Of a stretch of DNA of 64,000 nucleotides, positions 24,985-34,458 are shown in pieces. Made by a program: the position numbers and the translations under genes. Source of the DNA: Ancylobacter sp. WKF20 (GTDB taxonomy: Bacteria > Pseudomonadota > Alphaproteobacteria > Rhizobiales > Xanthobacteraceae); the NCBI RefSeq assembly GCF_029760895.1, contig NZ_CP121679.1, positions 2,604,001 through 2,668,000 of the forward strand. Reading direction: 5' to 3'. The notes under the pieces were generated by a model, which searched no databases, was not told the origin of the DNA, and saw only the letters and a program-made list of their open reading frames with translations. The number at the start of each line of letters is the position of its first letter. The stretch's first letter is position 1.

Positions 24985-27068
24985 GAGATGGCTCCGAGCG
25001 AGCGTATCTCGGCGCCGCGGGCGATCTCGACATGGGAGAGCACCGGCAGCGAGGGGAACATGCGCTCGATGATCATGCGCACATAGGGCCGCGCATCCGG
25101 GGCGGTAACCAGGGCGAAGCTGCCCGCCGTCTTCATCCGCTCGCGGATCGCCGTGGAGGCTTCCGCGCCGAACTGCTCGACGAGGCGCGGGTCGATGTCG
25201 AACTCGGCGACCTCGCCCTTGGAATCGCGCTTCAGGCTCTCATGGAAGGTGAGATCCCATTTGCCGCCAAGGCGCAGCACATTGAGGTGACCGCCCTCGG
25301 AGAGATCGCCGCAGATCTGCTGCGCCATGCGCATGCGCACATGCTCGACCACCTGCTCCGAGCGCCGGGCATGCGGCACGATCTCGGCCACCGCTTCGAG
25401 GATGAGGTGCAGGTTGCGCACCGAGACGCGCTCGGCCAACAGCAGCTTCAGCACGGCCTGAAGGCCGGAATAGGAGATCTGCGCCGGGCAGATGTCCTCG
25501 ATCAGCCGCTTGTATTCGGGGTCGAGCCGGTCGAGCAGCGCGCGCATGTCCTTGTAGGACAGAAGCTGCGCCAGATTGTTGGACACGACCTCGCTGGCAT
25601 GGGTCAGCATGATCGACAGCGCGTCGATGGCGGCGAAGCCCTCGCGCTTCACCTCGGCCGTGTAGGCCTCGGAGACCCAGAGCGCCTTCATGCCGAAAGC
25701 CGGCTCGCGCACATCGTCGCCCGGCACGTCCGGGCGCGGGCCCTCGCCGACCACCACCAGCAATTCGCCGATGCGCATCTCGAAAGAGGAGACGACGGTG
25801 CCGTGCATGCGGATCTGGTAGGACTTGCCGGGAACGTTGAGCGCCTCGGTCACCTTGATGTCCGGCACCACGAAGCCATAGCGCTCGGCGAATTTGCGCC
25901 GCATCTTGCCGATGCGGTGGGCGAGCTCGCCGGGATTGCGCATGACGACGGTGGCGAGCTGCTTGCCGACGGCGATCTCGATCTCGGCCGTGCGCAGCGT
26001 CTCCTTGACCGAATCCTTGATATCGGCGGCGAGGGCCTTCTGCGCCTCAGCTTCCTGGGCGCGTGCCATCTCCTTCTGCCGGGCGAGGTGCAGCGGCACC
26101 TGGTAGCCGACAAAGGCCATCACGCCGCCCAGCGCCGCGAAGGGCAGGAAGGGCAGGCCCGGCACCAGCGCCAGGCCGAACATAAGGCTGGCGGCGACGT
26201 AGAGCGCGCGCGGATAGGCGCCGAGCTGGCCGAGCACCGCCTTGTCGGTCGAACCGCGCGTGCCGCCCTTCGACACCAGAAGGCCGGCGGCGAGCGAGAC
26301 GATCAGGGCGGGGATCTGCGAGACGAGGCCGTCACCGACTGAAAGGCGGGTGAAGATGTCCGCCGCCTCGCCCAGCGGCAGGCCGTGGCGCGTCACGCCG
26401 ATGATGATGCCGCCGAAGATGTTGACGGCGATGATGATGAGGCCGGCGACCGCCTCGCCGCGCACGAATTTCGAGGCGCCGTCCATCGAGCCGAAGAAGG
26501 AGCTTTCCTCTTCCAGCTCGGAGCGGCGCAGCTGCGCCTGCTTGTCGTCGATAAGGCCAGCATTGAGATCGGCGTCGATCGCCATCTGCTTGCCGGGGAT
26601 GGCGTCGAGGGTGAAGCGCGCGCCCACTTCCGCGATACGCGTCGCGCCCTTGGTTATGACGAGGAAGTTGACCGTGATCAGGATCACGAACACCACGATG
26701 CCGATGACGAAGTCGCCGCCCATCACCAGCTGCGAGAAGCCGGAAATGATGTGACCGGCCGAATGCACCCCGTCCGCGCCATGGGCGAGGATGAGGCGCG
26801 TCGTGGCGATGCCGAGCGCGAGGCGCAGAAGCGTCGCGATCAGCAGTACGGTCGGGAAGGCGGAGAACTCAAGCGGCTTCTGGATCCACAGCGACACCAT
26901 GAGGATCAGCACCGACACGGCGATCGACAGAGCGAGGCCGAAGTCGATCAGCGCCGGCGGGATCGGCAGGAACAGCACCGCGAGGATGGCGACGACGCCG
27001 ACGGCGAAGCCGATATCGCGGCGTGACTTATGCTCAGTCCCGGCGGTGGTGGCGGTGAGATCGGTCAT
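24981..27068 (-). CDS. flhA: Flagellar export gate protein FlhA
   Basis: A 695-residue export gate subunit: about eight membrane segments in residues 20-330, then a large cytoplasmic domain that docks chaperone-substrate complexes. The family motif [30 protein letters not shown] is intact, as are the linker [17 protein letters not shown] and the C-terminal [28 protein letters not shown]. Six nt separate it from fliQ. Confidence 0.98.
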   Translation of the reverse strand: MTDLTATTAGTEHKSRRDIGFAVGVVAILAVLFLPIPPALIDFGLALSIAVSVLILMVSLWIQKPLEFSAFPTVLLIATLLRLALGIATTRLILAHGADGVHSAGHIISGFSQLVMGGDFVIGIVVFVILITVNFLVITKGATRIAEVGARFTLDAIPGKQMAIDADLNAGLIDDKQAQLRRSELEEESSFFGSMDGASKFVRGEAVAGLIIIAVNIFGGIIIGVTRHGLPLGEAADIFTRLSVGDGLVSQIPALIVSLAAGLLVSKGGTRGSTDKAVLGQLGAYPRALYVAASLMFGLALVPGLPFLPFAALGGVMAFVGYQVPLHLARQKEMARAQEAEAQKALAADIKDSVKETLRTAEIEIAVGKQLATVVMRNPGELAHRIGKMRRKFAERYGFVVPDIKVTEALNVPGKSYQIRMHGTVVSSFEMRIGELLVVVGEGPRPDVPGDDVREPAFGMKALWVSEAYTAEVKREGFAAIDALSIMLTHASEVVSNNLAQLLSYKDMRALLDRLDPEYKRLIEDICPAQISYSGLQAVLKLLLAERVSVRNLHLILEAVAEIVPHARRSEQVVEHVRMRMAQQICGDLSEGGHLNVLRLGGKWDLTFHESLKRDSKGEVAEFDIDPRLVEQFGAEASTAIRERMKTAGSFALVTAPDARPYVRMIIERMFPSLPVLSHVEIARGAEIRSLGAIS

Positions 27069-27074
27069 GACGCA

Positions 27075-27341
27075 TCAGAATCCGGTGCCGATGCGGCCAT
27101 AGACCTCCTCAGTGAAGGCGAGGATCTGCTGGCCGATGAAGGTGGCGGTGAGGGCGGAAACAACGAGAACGGCGATGATCTTCGGAATGAAGGTCAGCGT
27201 GACCTCCTGGATCTGCGTCAGCGCCTGGAACAGGGCGATGGCAACGCCCACCAGCATGGCGGCGGCCACCGCGGGCCCCGAGGCGACGATGATCGTCCAG
27301 ATCGCCGACTGGACGACATCGAGCGCATCGACCTCGTTCAT
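27075..27341 (-). CDS. fliQ: Flagellar export gate protein FliQ
   Basis: An 88-residue, two-helix membrane protein (IWTIIVASGPAVAAAMLVGVAIALFQALTQIQEVTLTFIPKIIAV), the normal size and sequence of FliQ, which forms the export channel with FliP and FliR. It lies 2 nt after flgD. Confidence 0.97.
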   Translation of the reverse strand: MNEVDALDVVQSAIWTIIVASGPAVAAAMLVGVAIALFQALTQIQEVTLTFIPKIIAVLVVSALTATFIGQQILAFTEEVYGRIGTGF

Positions 27342-27343
27342 CC

Positions 27344-27745
27344 TCAGGACATCCGCACGCCGGAGGTGAGCGCGACTTCGCGCCCGTCGGCGAGCATGGC
27401 CATCGGCGCATCGGCCGCGATGCGCACCGAGGTGACCGTGCCGGAGACTGTACCGTCGGCGCTGGTCACCGTTCGGCCGATGGCGGCGTCGGCGATCTGC
27501 AGCGAGGAGGAGGTCAGCAGCGAGTCGAGCTTGGCGTTGGCCGACATGCTCTGCTCGACCTGCGAGAACGAGGCGAGCTGGCCCATATACTGCGCCGTGT
27601 CCATCGGCTCGGTCGGATCCTGGTACTTCATCTGGGCGATGAGGAGCTGGAGGAACGCCGTGTAGTCGAGCGTCTGCGGCTTGGCGGCGGACGCGGCCGA
27701 GGTCGAGGCCGCGCCTGTGGAGGCGAGCGGGTTAACCGATGTCAT
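27344..27745 (-). CDS. flgD: Hook-assembly scaffold FlgD, short alphaproteobacterial form
   Basis: A 133-residue FlgD. The N-terminal hook-cap signature LDYTAFLQLLIAQMKYQDPTEPMDTAQYMGQLASFSQVEQ is complete. Only a short C-terminal strand region follows, so most of the tudor/Ig part of the enterobacterial protein (about 230 residues) is missing; short forms are usual in Rhizobiales. It acts outside the cell during hook growth. Confidence 0.95.
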   Translation of the reverse strand: MTSVNPLASTGAASTSAASAAKPQTLDYTAFLQLLIAQMKYQDPTEPMDTAQYMGQLASFSQVEQSMSANAKLDSLLTSSSLQIADAAIGRTVTSADGTVSGTVTSVRIAADAPMAMLADGREVALTSGVRMS

Positions 27746-27755
27746 GGAGCTCTCC

Positions 27756-28154
27756 TCACGCCGCCTTGGGCGCGCCGGTGTCGAGAATGGCCGCCTCGAT
27801 CATGAACAGGCGGCGGATCACCCGCAGCGCCTCGAAAAGTCGGCCGGATTCAACGAGTTCGCCGACCTGCGCGAGCGCGGTCACCATCGAGTCGTTGTTG
27901 AAGCTGGTCATCAGACCGGCGAGCTGCTGAGTGAACACGGCCTGCGCCGCCTCCATCTTGCGCGGCTCGATCAGCATGGTCTGCACCACGAAATAGAGCT
28001 GGCGCAGCGGGGTAGTGGTGTCCTCGACCTGCAGGACGTGGCTTTCCATCAGGAAAGCGACGTCGTTGAGCAGCTCGATCGTGACCTTGCGGTCGACGCG
28101 GATCACCGCTCCGTTGAGGAAAATGCGTTCACCGGGTTTCAGCGAAATCAGCAT
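27756..28154 (-). CDS. flbT: Flagellin post-transcriptional regulator FlbT
   Basis: A 132-residue FlbT protein (LISLKPGERIFLNGAVIRVDRKVTIELLNDVAFLMESHVLQ, then helical RQLYFVVQTMLIEP). In Caulobacter FlbT binds the flagellin mRNA leader and promotes decay; in Brucella it activates flagellin. Paired with flaF as usual. The target here would be the fliC leader at 47342-47478. Confidence 0.95.
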   Translation of the reverse strand: MLISLKPGERIFLNGAVIRVDRKVTIELLNDVAFLMESHVLQVEDTTTPLRQLYFVVQTMLIEPRKMEAAQAVFTQQLAGLMTSFNNDSMVTALAQVGELVESGRLFEALRVIRRLFMIEAAILDTGAPKAA

Positions 28155-28164
28155 GGGCAGCGCC

Positions 28165-28512
28165 TCACATCAGGCCGTCACGGATGGAACGATTGACCTC
28201 GATGAGGCCGGAGAAGTTGGTGGAGCGTTCCTGCATGATCTGATCCGCCTCCTTGATGACCCAGAGCCCGATGGAGATCAGGTTGCCGCGCAGCGTCTCG
28301 GCCAGCTCATTATGCGGGTCGGAGAGGTCGCGGATGAGGAAACCCCAGAGCTTCTGGAGATAGAGCACCGCCTGGGTGGCTTCGGGCGAGGAAGGGCCGT
28401 TTTCCTGGGCCTTGGTCAGCAGGGCCAGCGCATGGTCGAGCGCAAGCCGCTCTTCCTCGCGCCCCTCGACACCGGAGTCTCCCAGGATCTCGGCATAGGT
28501 GAAGCGATACAT
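28165..28512 (-). CDS. flaF: Flagellin regulator/chaperone FlaF
   Basis: A 115-residue FlaF (YAEILGDSGVEGREEERLALDHALALL, LWGFLIRDLSDPHNELAETLRGNLISIGLWV). FlaF works with FlbT to couple flagellin synthesis to secretion in Alphaproteobacteria. Position between flgL and flbT is typical. Confidence 0.95.
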   Translation of the reverse strand: MYRFTYAEILGDSGVEGREEERLALDHALALLTKAQENGPSSPEATQAVLYLQKLWGFLIRDLSDPHNELAETLRGNLISIGLWVIKEADQIMQERSTNFSGLIEVNRSIRDGLM

Positions 28513-28528
28513 GTTGCGACCCTTCCGA

Positions 28529-29566
28529 TCAGACGTAGTTCATGATGGACATTTTCAGTATTCGCGCCGTCAGCGAGTAGGACATCTCGATCTGGGTAGA
28601 TATCAGGTCCAGCTTCGTCTTGGCTTCCGCGGGGTCCACGGATTCCAGCTTGTCGATGCGCTTGCCGATGGTGTCGAGCCCGCGCTGCATCAGCGAATTC
28701 GCCGCCTCAATACGGTTCTGCGAGGTGCCGAGCCGCGTGCTGATCGAGATCAGCTCGCTCGTCCCCGTGCCGGTGAGCGAGCGCGCCTTGTCCATGACCA
28801 TCGCAAGCGCGGAGCCCCTGAGATGTTCGGTCCCCAGCGCCGCCACCATCGTGTATGCCATCGCAAGCTTGCGCATGGCTGGTTCATTGGCGTTGGCGGA
28901 AGTCTCGATGCGCTCGAGCGGCGAGATGCTGCTGCGCAGATTGGTGCTCGACGCGTCCGACCAGGTGGCGCTCCAGCCCGGTTCCTCGAACATCGCGGCG
29001 AACTCGTTGTCGATGAAGTTCTCGAGGTCGGCCGCGGGAATGGTGCCGGTGGCCGGATCGGACGGGTCAAAGCCGAAGCGCGTGTTGAACGCGGTCACGA
29101 TCGCCGCGCCGGGGCCCTCGTCCAGATTATTGATCGGCTTCTGCCCGCTATTGATACCGCCGAACAGATAGCGCCGGCCATCGGTCAGGTTCAGCGTCGA
29201 GGTCAGGGCATCGAGAAAGCCCCCCGCCTGCTGCTGCAAGACAGACGCGGCGCCGTCGGCATCGGAGATGCTCGACAGCATCTGCTGGAACTTGTCGGCC
29301 TGGGTGCGCATGTCGTCGAGCGTCGCCTGGGTGCGCTCAAGCTGCGCGGCCATGGCCGAGTTGCCGTCGAAATAGCGGCGAACCGAAGCGTCCTCGGCCC
29401 GCAGCCGCACGCTTTCCGCCGTGCCGACGCCGAGCGACAGGCCGAGATCGGCGCGCCGGCCGGTGGTCAGCTCCTTGCTCGCATCGGCGAGTTCGGATTG
29501 CAGGCGCGGCAGCGCGTTGCGCGGCGAATTCATCACGGTAAGGGTGGAGATGAAGGTCGTTCGCAT
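28529..29566 (-). CDS. flgL: Hook-filament junction protein FlgL
   Basis: A 345-residue junction protein (HAP3). Flagellin-like termini are visible: N-terminal NALPRLQSELADASKELTTGRRADLGLSLG and C-terminal KLDLISTQIEMSYSLTARILKMSIMNYV. Its ATG overlaps the flgK stop as TGATG. Confidence 0.95.
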   Translation of the reverse strand: MRTTFISTLTVMNSPRNALPRLQSELADASKELTTGRRADLGLSLGVGTAESVRLRAEDASVRRYFDGNSAMAAQLERTQATLDDMRTQADKFQQMLSSISDADGAASVLQQQAGGFLDALTSTLNLTDGRRYLFGGINSGQKPINNLDEGPGAAIVTAFNTRFGFDPSDPATGTIPAADLENFIDNEFAAMFEEPGWSATWSDASSTNLRSSISPLERIETSANANEPAMRKLAMAYTMVAALGTEHLRGSALAMVMDKARSLTGTGTSELISISTRLGTSQNRIEAANSLMQRGLDTIGKRIDKLESVDPAEAKTKLDLISTQIEMSYSLTARILKMSIMNYV

Positions 29567-31020
29567 CAGCGCACCGCCTGCAGCAAGGTGTCGTAGAGAT
29601 CGTTGATGATCGCGATCAGCTTGGACGACGCCTGATAGCTGCGCTCCAGCTCGAGCTGGCGGGCATATTCGTCGTCCATGTTGATGCCGGTGGCGTTGGA
29701 CAGCGCGTCGGAGGCGTGCGCCAGCAGCGCCTTCTCGCTCTCCGCCTTGGTGGAGGCCGCCTGGCGGGCGCCTTCCAGCCAGCCGACGGAGGCCTGGCCA
29801 AAATCGGCGAGGCTCGCCGAGCTGCCGATCTCGGCGGCCGGATCGAAGCTGCGCACCGCCGAGACGCTGGTGTGCAGCCGGCGGATTTCATCGGCGAAGC
29901 TGGCGGCACCGGTCGCGTTCGCCTCATAGGCCGCGCCGTTGATGCCGCCGTCGCGCAGCAGGGTCAGCGTGCCACCCTGCGCGCTGTCGACGGCCGGGTT
30001 GACCGCGATGCGGCTCGCCGCACCGGTGGAAGTGGCCGGCAGCGTGCCCGAACCGTCGGTGAACAGGCCCGGCATGTCGGGCGCGCCGCCGCCGGTGTGG
30101 TCGATCTCGGCGAAGGCGCTCATCAGCCCCTGCGCCATCTGGTCAAGCTGGTTCTCGAACACCACGCTCGTGCGGTCGCGCAGTTCGGCGAGGCCGACCA
30201 GCCGGCCCGAGCGCAGCGGCATGGTGGCGTCGTCGCCGGTGACGCTGACGCCATCGACCATCACCGCCCGGCCGGTCATGCCGGCGGTGAGGACGGGCGT
30301 GGTGGTGAAGCTCACCGTGCGCGGGCGTGTCTCGAAGAGGGTCGCGCCGCCATCGGTGTAGATCAGCATGTCGTTATTGCCGCGGCTGATCGCGGTGACG
30401 CCCATCTCCTCGGCGAGCGAGGCGAGCAGCGTGTCGCGCCGGTCCATCGCGTCGGTCACGTCCGCGCCGATCGCCGTGCCGCGCACGACGGTGGTGTTCT
30501 CCACCTCGAACTGCTTCAGCAGGTCGTTGACGCGGCTGACCGAGCGCGCCATCGCGGTGTCCGCATCGGTGCGCACCTTGTGCACGGCATCGGCCGCCGT
30601 GTTCAGCGAGGTCGCCAGATACTGTGCCTTGACCACCACCTCGCCGGCGATGGAAGGGTCGTCCGGCATATTGGCATATTGCGCCAGCGCATCGGACAAG
30701 GCGCCGAGGCGCGCCGCCGGGGAGGCGTCGGATTCGGGATCGCCCACGGTCGTCTGCAGCCGCTCCAGCCCATTGAGCAACGCCTGCTTGTCGGCAGTGT
30801 GCGAGGTGGCGGTGAGCATGCGCGTGAAGAGCGCGTTGTCGCTCGCGCGCGACACGCTGATCACGGTCGCCCCGCCATCGCCCATGGTGGTGGTGATGGC
30901 AAGCTTGCGCGATGTGCCAGCCTGACCGGCCCCCGAAATGTTCCGCGCCGTCGTCTCGATCTGCGAGGACGTGCTGAACAGCGAGGACCGGGCGGCGTTG
31001 AAGGCGACCGAGAGGCTCAT
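29566..31020 (-). CDS. flgK: Hook-filament junction protein FlgK
   Basis: A 484-residue HAP1. It has the rod/hook N-terminus (SLSVAFNAARSSLFSTSSQIETTARNISGAGQAG) and the C-terminal INMDDEYARQLELERSYQASSKLIAIINDLYDTLLQAV. It is shorter than the about 550-residue enterobacterial form, with a reduced centre. The start lies 7 nt after flgE. Confidence 0.95.
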   Translation of the reverse strand: MSLSVAFNAARSSLFSTSSQIETTARNISGAGQAGTSRKLAITTTMGDGGATVISVSRASDNALFTRMLTATSHTADKQALLNGLERLQTTVGDPESDASPAARLGALSDALAQYANMPDDPSIAGEVVVKAQYLATSLNTAADAVHKVRTDADTAMARSVSRVNDLLKQFEVENTTVVRGTAIGADVTDAMDRRDTLLASLAEEMGVTAISRGNNDMLIYTDGGATLFETRPRTVSFTTTPVLTAGMTGRAVMVDGVSVTGDDATMPLRSGRLVGLAELRDRTSVVFENQLDQMAQGLMSAFAEIDHTGGGAPDMPGLFTDGSGTLPATSTGAASRIAVNPAVDSAQGGTLTLLRDGGINGAAYEANATGAASFADEIRRLHTSVSAVRSFDPAAEIGSSASLADFGQASVGWLEGARQAASTKAESEKALLAHASDALSNATGINMDDEYARQLELERSYQASSKLIAIINDLYDTLLQAVR

Positions 31021-31027
31021 TTACGCC

Positions 31028-32284
31028 TCACCGCTTGAGGTTCATCAAGACGTCGAGCAGTTCCGAACCGGTCTGGAACACCTTGGAATTGGCGGTGTAG
31101 TCGCGCTGGGCGGCGATCATCTCGGTGAGCTCGTTCGCCATGTCGACATTGGAGCGTTCGGTGGCGCCGGAGATCATCGAACCGAGGCCGCCATCATTGG
31201 CGAAGCCGACCTGGATGGCACCGGATTCGTTGGTGGTCTCGAACACATTGCCGGCCTTCGGGTTCAGCTTGTCCGGGCTGGTGACGAATGCGAGCGGGAT
31301 CTTGTAGAGCGGCGACTTGCGCCCGTTCAGGTCGATGGCCGAAACCACGCCGTCCTTGGCGATTTCAACGCCCGACACCGAGCTCGGCGCGTTGCCGTCC
31401 ACCGTCGCCGAAAGCGGGGTGTAGCCGTCGGCGAGCTGGGTCATCCCGGTGAGATCGAGCGTCAGCGTCTGGCCGTTCGGCACGTTGAGCGCGAAGCTCG
31501 GCGTCGAGGTCAGGTTGCCGAGATTGTCGAAGGTCAGCGCCTGCGAGGCGAGCGGGGCCGCCGTATAGGGGAAGTCGCCGGTCGCCGGCGCGTCAGCGCG
31601 GTCGAACACCGTCATTTCCCATTCGATGGGCGCGTTGCTGGTCTTGCTCAGGAAGAAGTCGAGCGTCACCTCGTTGCCGAGATTGTCGAAGGTGACGAGC
31701 GAGGACTTCTGCGAATAGGTCGAGGTCGCCGAATTGTCGGCCGGGGTGTCGCCAGCGATGGCGGTATCGGCCGAGGGCAGGTTGGCCGCGAAGGTGCCGA
31801 CACGGCTCGGATTGGCCGCGAGGCGCACATCGGCGACCTTGACCGCCTGCAGGGCGCCGGCGCCATTGAGAACGACGTCCGGGTCGCCGGCGGTGATGTC
31901 GTAGCCCATCAGCGTGAAGCCGGCGGTGTTCACCAGATTGCCGGTCGAGGCATCCACGGCGAAGGAGCCGGCGCGCGAGAGATAGGACGTGCCGTCGGGA
32001 TCGGCGACCAGGAAGAAGCCGTTGCCCTGAATGGCGAGATCGGTCGCGGAGGTCGTGTAGTTGAGCGCCCCCTGCTGGCTGACCGAATAGCGCACGGAGG
32101 TGTTCACCGCGCCGGAATTATACTCACCCGTGCCGCTCTGCAGCAGCAGGGTGGAGAATTCGGTGGTGGAGCGCTTGTAGCCCGCGGTGTTCGAGTTGGC
32201 GATGTTGTCGGCAATGGTGCCGAGCTTGTTCGACTGCGCCGACATACCGGATACGCCGGTGCGCATCATGCCGTAGAGGCTCAT
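31028..32284 (-). CDS. flgE: Flagellar hook protein FlgE
   Basis: A 418-residue hook subunit: N-terminal MMRTGVSGMSAQSNKLGTIADNIANSNTAGYKRS, central FLG beta domains, and C-terminal SNVDMANELTEMIAAQRDYTANSKVFQTGSELLDVLMNLKR. It is preceded by a 127-nt gap with the flagellar GCAAG motif, so a promoter for flgE and the following genes is likely there. Confidence 0.96.
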   Translation of the reverse strand: MSLYGMMRTGVSGMSAQSNKLGTIADNIANSNTAGYKRSTTEFSTLLLQSGTGEYNSGAVNTSVRYSVSQQGALNYTTSATDLAIQGNGFFLVADPDGTSYLSRAGSFAVDASTGNLVNTAGFTLMGYDITAGDPDVVLNGAGALQAVKVADVRLAANPSRVGTFAANLPSADTAIAGDTPADNSATSTYSQKSSLVTFDNLGNEVTLDFFLSKTSNAPIEWEMTVFDRADAPATGDFPYTAAPLASQALTFDNLGNLTSTPSFALNVPNGQTLTLDLTGMTQLADGYTPLSATVDGNAPSSVSGVEIAKDGVVSAIDLNGRKSPLYKIPLAFVTSPDKLNPKAGNVFETTNESGAIQVGFANDGGLGSMISGATERSNVDMANELTEMIAAQRDYTANSKVFQTGSELLDVLMNLKR

Positions 32285-32325
32285 CTATTCACTCCTGACT
32301 GGGCGTGCTCGCATATGAGCCGCTG

Positions 32326-32343
32326 TGGCTTGCGCGAAACTGG
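32326..32343 (-). promoter_or_regulatory. Flagellar motif upstream of flgE
   Basis: On the minus strand CCAGTTTCGCGCAAGCC starts at 32343, 42-59 bp before the flgE ATG. It matches the motif seen at flgB, motA and DUF1217 (CCAG, TC, GCAAG in register). Promoter or operator function is inferred from recurrence. Confidence 0.5.
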
Positions 32344-32380
32344 CGCTCGCTCTCGGAACCGGAAGCTCCGCCGGAAATGG

Positions 32381-32425
32381 CTGAGCTGCGAAGGACTTAG
32401 TCGCGAATGGTCTAGCCGCGAATGG
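32381..32425. repeat. 15-bp tandem repeat across the fliI stop codon
   Basis: Three 15-bp units (32381-32395, 32396-32410, 32411-32425) of the type CTTAGTCGCGAATGG. Read on the minus strand in the fliI frame they are Ala-Ile-Arg-Gly-stop, Thr-Ile-Arg-Asp-stop and Val-Leu-Arg-Ser-Ser, so the last codons of fliI appear to have been duplicated downstream of its stop. Confidence 0.65.
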
Positions 32426-33734
32426 CTTGGGCGAGTTCGGCGAAGGGATCCCCGCTCGGCGGGGAGTCGGCGTATTGGCGCAGCGCGTCATAGATGCGCG
32501 GCACCACGGTCACGGCCTGGTCGAGCTCGGCATCGGTGCCGGGCGTGTAGCCGCCCATGAGCCGGAGATCCTTGGTGTCCTCGAAGCGGGCGATCAGCCC
32601 CTTCAGCCGGCGCACCAGCTCGCGCTGCTCGGGCGACCAGACGAGATCGGCGAGGCGCGAGACCGAGCGCAGCACGTTCACCGCCGGGAAGCGGCCCTGA
32701 TCGGCAATGGCGCGGTCGAGCACGATGTGCCCGTCCAGCGTGCCGCGAATGGCGTCGGCGACCGGGTCGTTATGGTCGTCGCCATCCACCAGCACGGAGA
32801 ACACGGCGGAGATCGAGCCGGTGCCCTCGCGCCCCGGTCCCGCCCTCTCCAGGAGGCGCGGTAGGGTGCTGAACACGCTCGGCGCATAGCCGCGCGCCAC
32901 GGCGGGCTCACCGGCCGCCAGCGCCACGTCGCGCGCGGCATGGGCGTAGCGGGTCACACTGTCGACGATCAGCAGCACGCTGTCGCCGGCATCGCGGAAA
33001 TACTCGGCCACGGCGAAGCCGGCGCGCGGCGCGAGGCGGCGCATCATCGGACTTTCATCGCTCGTGGCGACGACGACGACCGCGCGGTGCCGGTTCGGCG
33101 CCAGCGGACCTTCGAGGAATTCGCGCACCTCGCGCCCGCGCTCGCCGACAAGGGCGACGACCACCGTGTCGAAGCCCTGGCAGCGCGCCAGCATGGAGAG
33201 CAGCGTCGACTTGCCGACGCCCGAGCCGGCGAAGATGCCGATGCGCTGGCCCTCGCAGAGCGGGGTGAACAGGTCGATCACCCGCACGCCGGTGTGCAGC
33301 GGCTTGTCGATGCGCGAGCGGCTCATCGCCTCCGGCGGGTCGGCGTCGAGCGGCATGGCGACATCGCCGACGAGCAGCGGGCCCTGCCCGTCCAGCGGCT
33401 GTCCGAGCGCATTGATCACCCGGCCCTTCCAGGAAGGATCAGGGCGGAAGGAAAGCGGCCCGCTCTTATAGGCGCTGGCGCCCATGCCGAGCGCCACGCG
33501 CTCGTCGAACGGCTTCACCGTCGCGCCGTCGCCATCGAGGCGGACCACCTCGCCGATGATGCGGCGGCCCTCCGCCTCCACCGAGACGCACTCGCCGAGG
33601 CGCAGATGGGCCGACAGGCCGGCGACGCGGAAATGGGTCGGCGCGACCTCGCGCACCGTGCCGCTCGCGCGCACCAGCGGGATCTCCACCAGGCTCGACT
33701 GAACCGCCGCCTCAAGACGCCTGAGCGCGTTCAT
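32412..33734 (-). CDS. fliI: Flagellum-specific ATPase FliI
   Basis: A 440-residue F1-beta-like ATPase energising flagellar export. Walker A is GSGVGKST (170-177), Walker B is SVLLIVDSVTRYA, and the catalytic Glu lies in VGERGREVREF. It ends in AQAIRG just before the tandem repeat. It starts 1 nt after flgF, while its partners fliH (50745) and the fliJ-like gene (23829) are elsewhere. Confidence 0.97.
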   Translation of the reverse strand: MNALRRLEAAVQSSLVEIPLVRASGTVREVAPTHFRVAGLSAHLRLGECVSVEAEGRRIIGEVVRLDGDGATVKPFDERVALGMGASAYKSGPLSFRPDPSWKGRVINALGQPLDGQGPLLVGDVAMPLDADPPEAMSRSRIDKPLHTGVRVIDLFTPLCEGQRIGIFAGSGVGKSTLLSMLARCQGFDTVVVALVGERGREVREFLEGPLAPNRHRAVVVVATSDESPMMRRLAPRAGFAVAEYFRDAGDSVLLIVDSVTRYAHAARDVALAAGEPAVARGYAPSVFSTLPRLLERAGPGREGTGSISAVFSVLVDGDDHNDPVADAIRGTLDGHIVLDRAIADQGRFPAVNVLRSVSRLADLVWSPEQRELVRRLKGLIARFEDTKDLRLMGGYTPGTDAELDQAVTVVPRIYDALRQYADSPPSGDPFAELAQAIRG

Positions 33735-33735
33735 C

Positions 33736-34455
33736 TCAGGACGGCCCCAGCGTGCGGATGGCTTCCGACGTCGAATCCTCGCCCTGCTGCACCGCCTGCG
33801 CCGCCATCTCGAAGCTGCGCTGCACCGCGATCATCCGCGTCATTTCCATGATCGGATCGACGTTCGAGCCCTCCACATAGCCCTGGCGGATTCCGAAACG
33901 GGAATAGTCCTGAACCGGGCTCGCCGGGCGGTCCGGGGAGACGGTGGAGGAGCCGTGCCGCGTCAGCGTCGCCCCGGCGGGCATGGTGAACAGGCCGACC
34001 GTGCCGACCCGATTGCCGGCCTGGGTGATCGCGCCATCGGCGCTGATGTTCACCGGCCCGGCGGAGGCGTCGATGGTGATCTGCGTGCCGCTCGAATCGA
34101 GCACCGGCATGTTGTCCACCGTGCGCAGGCCGCCATTCGGCCCGAGCTGGAAACGTCCGTCGCGTGTATAGAGCGGGCCCGAGGGGCCGCGCACCGCGAA
34201 CCAGGCATCGCCCTGCGGGGCAAGGTCGAGCGGGTTGCCGGTATAGGACACATTGCCCGGTTTCAGCGAGGTGTAGCTGTCGCCTTCCGAGACGAAGGCC
34301 ACGTCACCGCTCCCGGCCTGCGAGAGCATGGTCTCGAACTTCACTTCCTCGGCGCGGTAGCCGGGCGTGTTCACATTGGCGATGTTGCCGGCGATGGTGG
34401 CCAGGCGGCGCTCCGCCGCCATCTGCATCGACAGGCCGACATAGATGCTTGTCAC
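33736..34455 (-). CDS. flgF: Proximal rod protein FlgF
   Basis: A 239-residue rod protein with N-terminal [41 protein letters not shown] and C-terminal EGSNVDPIMEMTRMIAVQRSFEMAAQAVQ. Length and the shortened middle distinguish it from FlgG at 41678. Three nt separate it from the DUF1217 gene. Confidence 0.94.
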   Translation of the reverse strand: MTSIYVGLSMQMAAERRLATIAGNIANVNTPGYRAEEVKFETMLSQAGSGDVAFVSEGDSYTSLKPGNVSYTGNPLDLAPQGDAWFAVRGPSGPLYTRDGRFQLGPNGGLRTVDNMPVLDSSGTQITIDASAGPVNISADGAITQAGNRVGTVGLFTMPAGATLTRHGSSTVSPDRPASPVQDYSRFGIRQGYVEGSNVDPIMEMTRMIAVQRSFEMAAQAVQQGEDSTSEAIRTLGPS

Positions 34456-34458
34456 GCA

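Noticed and set aside
31441..31451. Second copy of the CGTCATCCCGG-type repeat end
   Set aside because: A GTCATCCCGG match lies within flgE coding sequence with no inverted partner, so it is chance.
32285..32491. 68-residue minus-strand frame between flgE and fliI
   Set aside because: Repetitive PFA-type sequence arises from the 15-bp tandem repeat and overlaps the fliI end in another frame.
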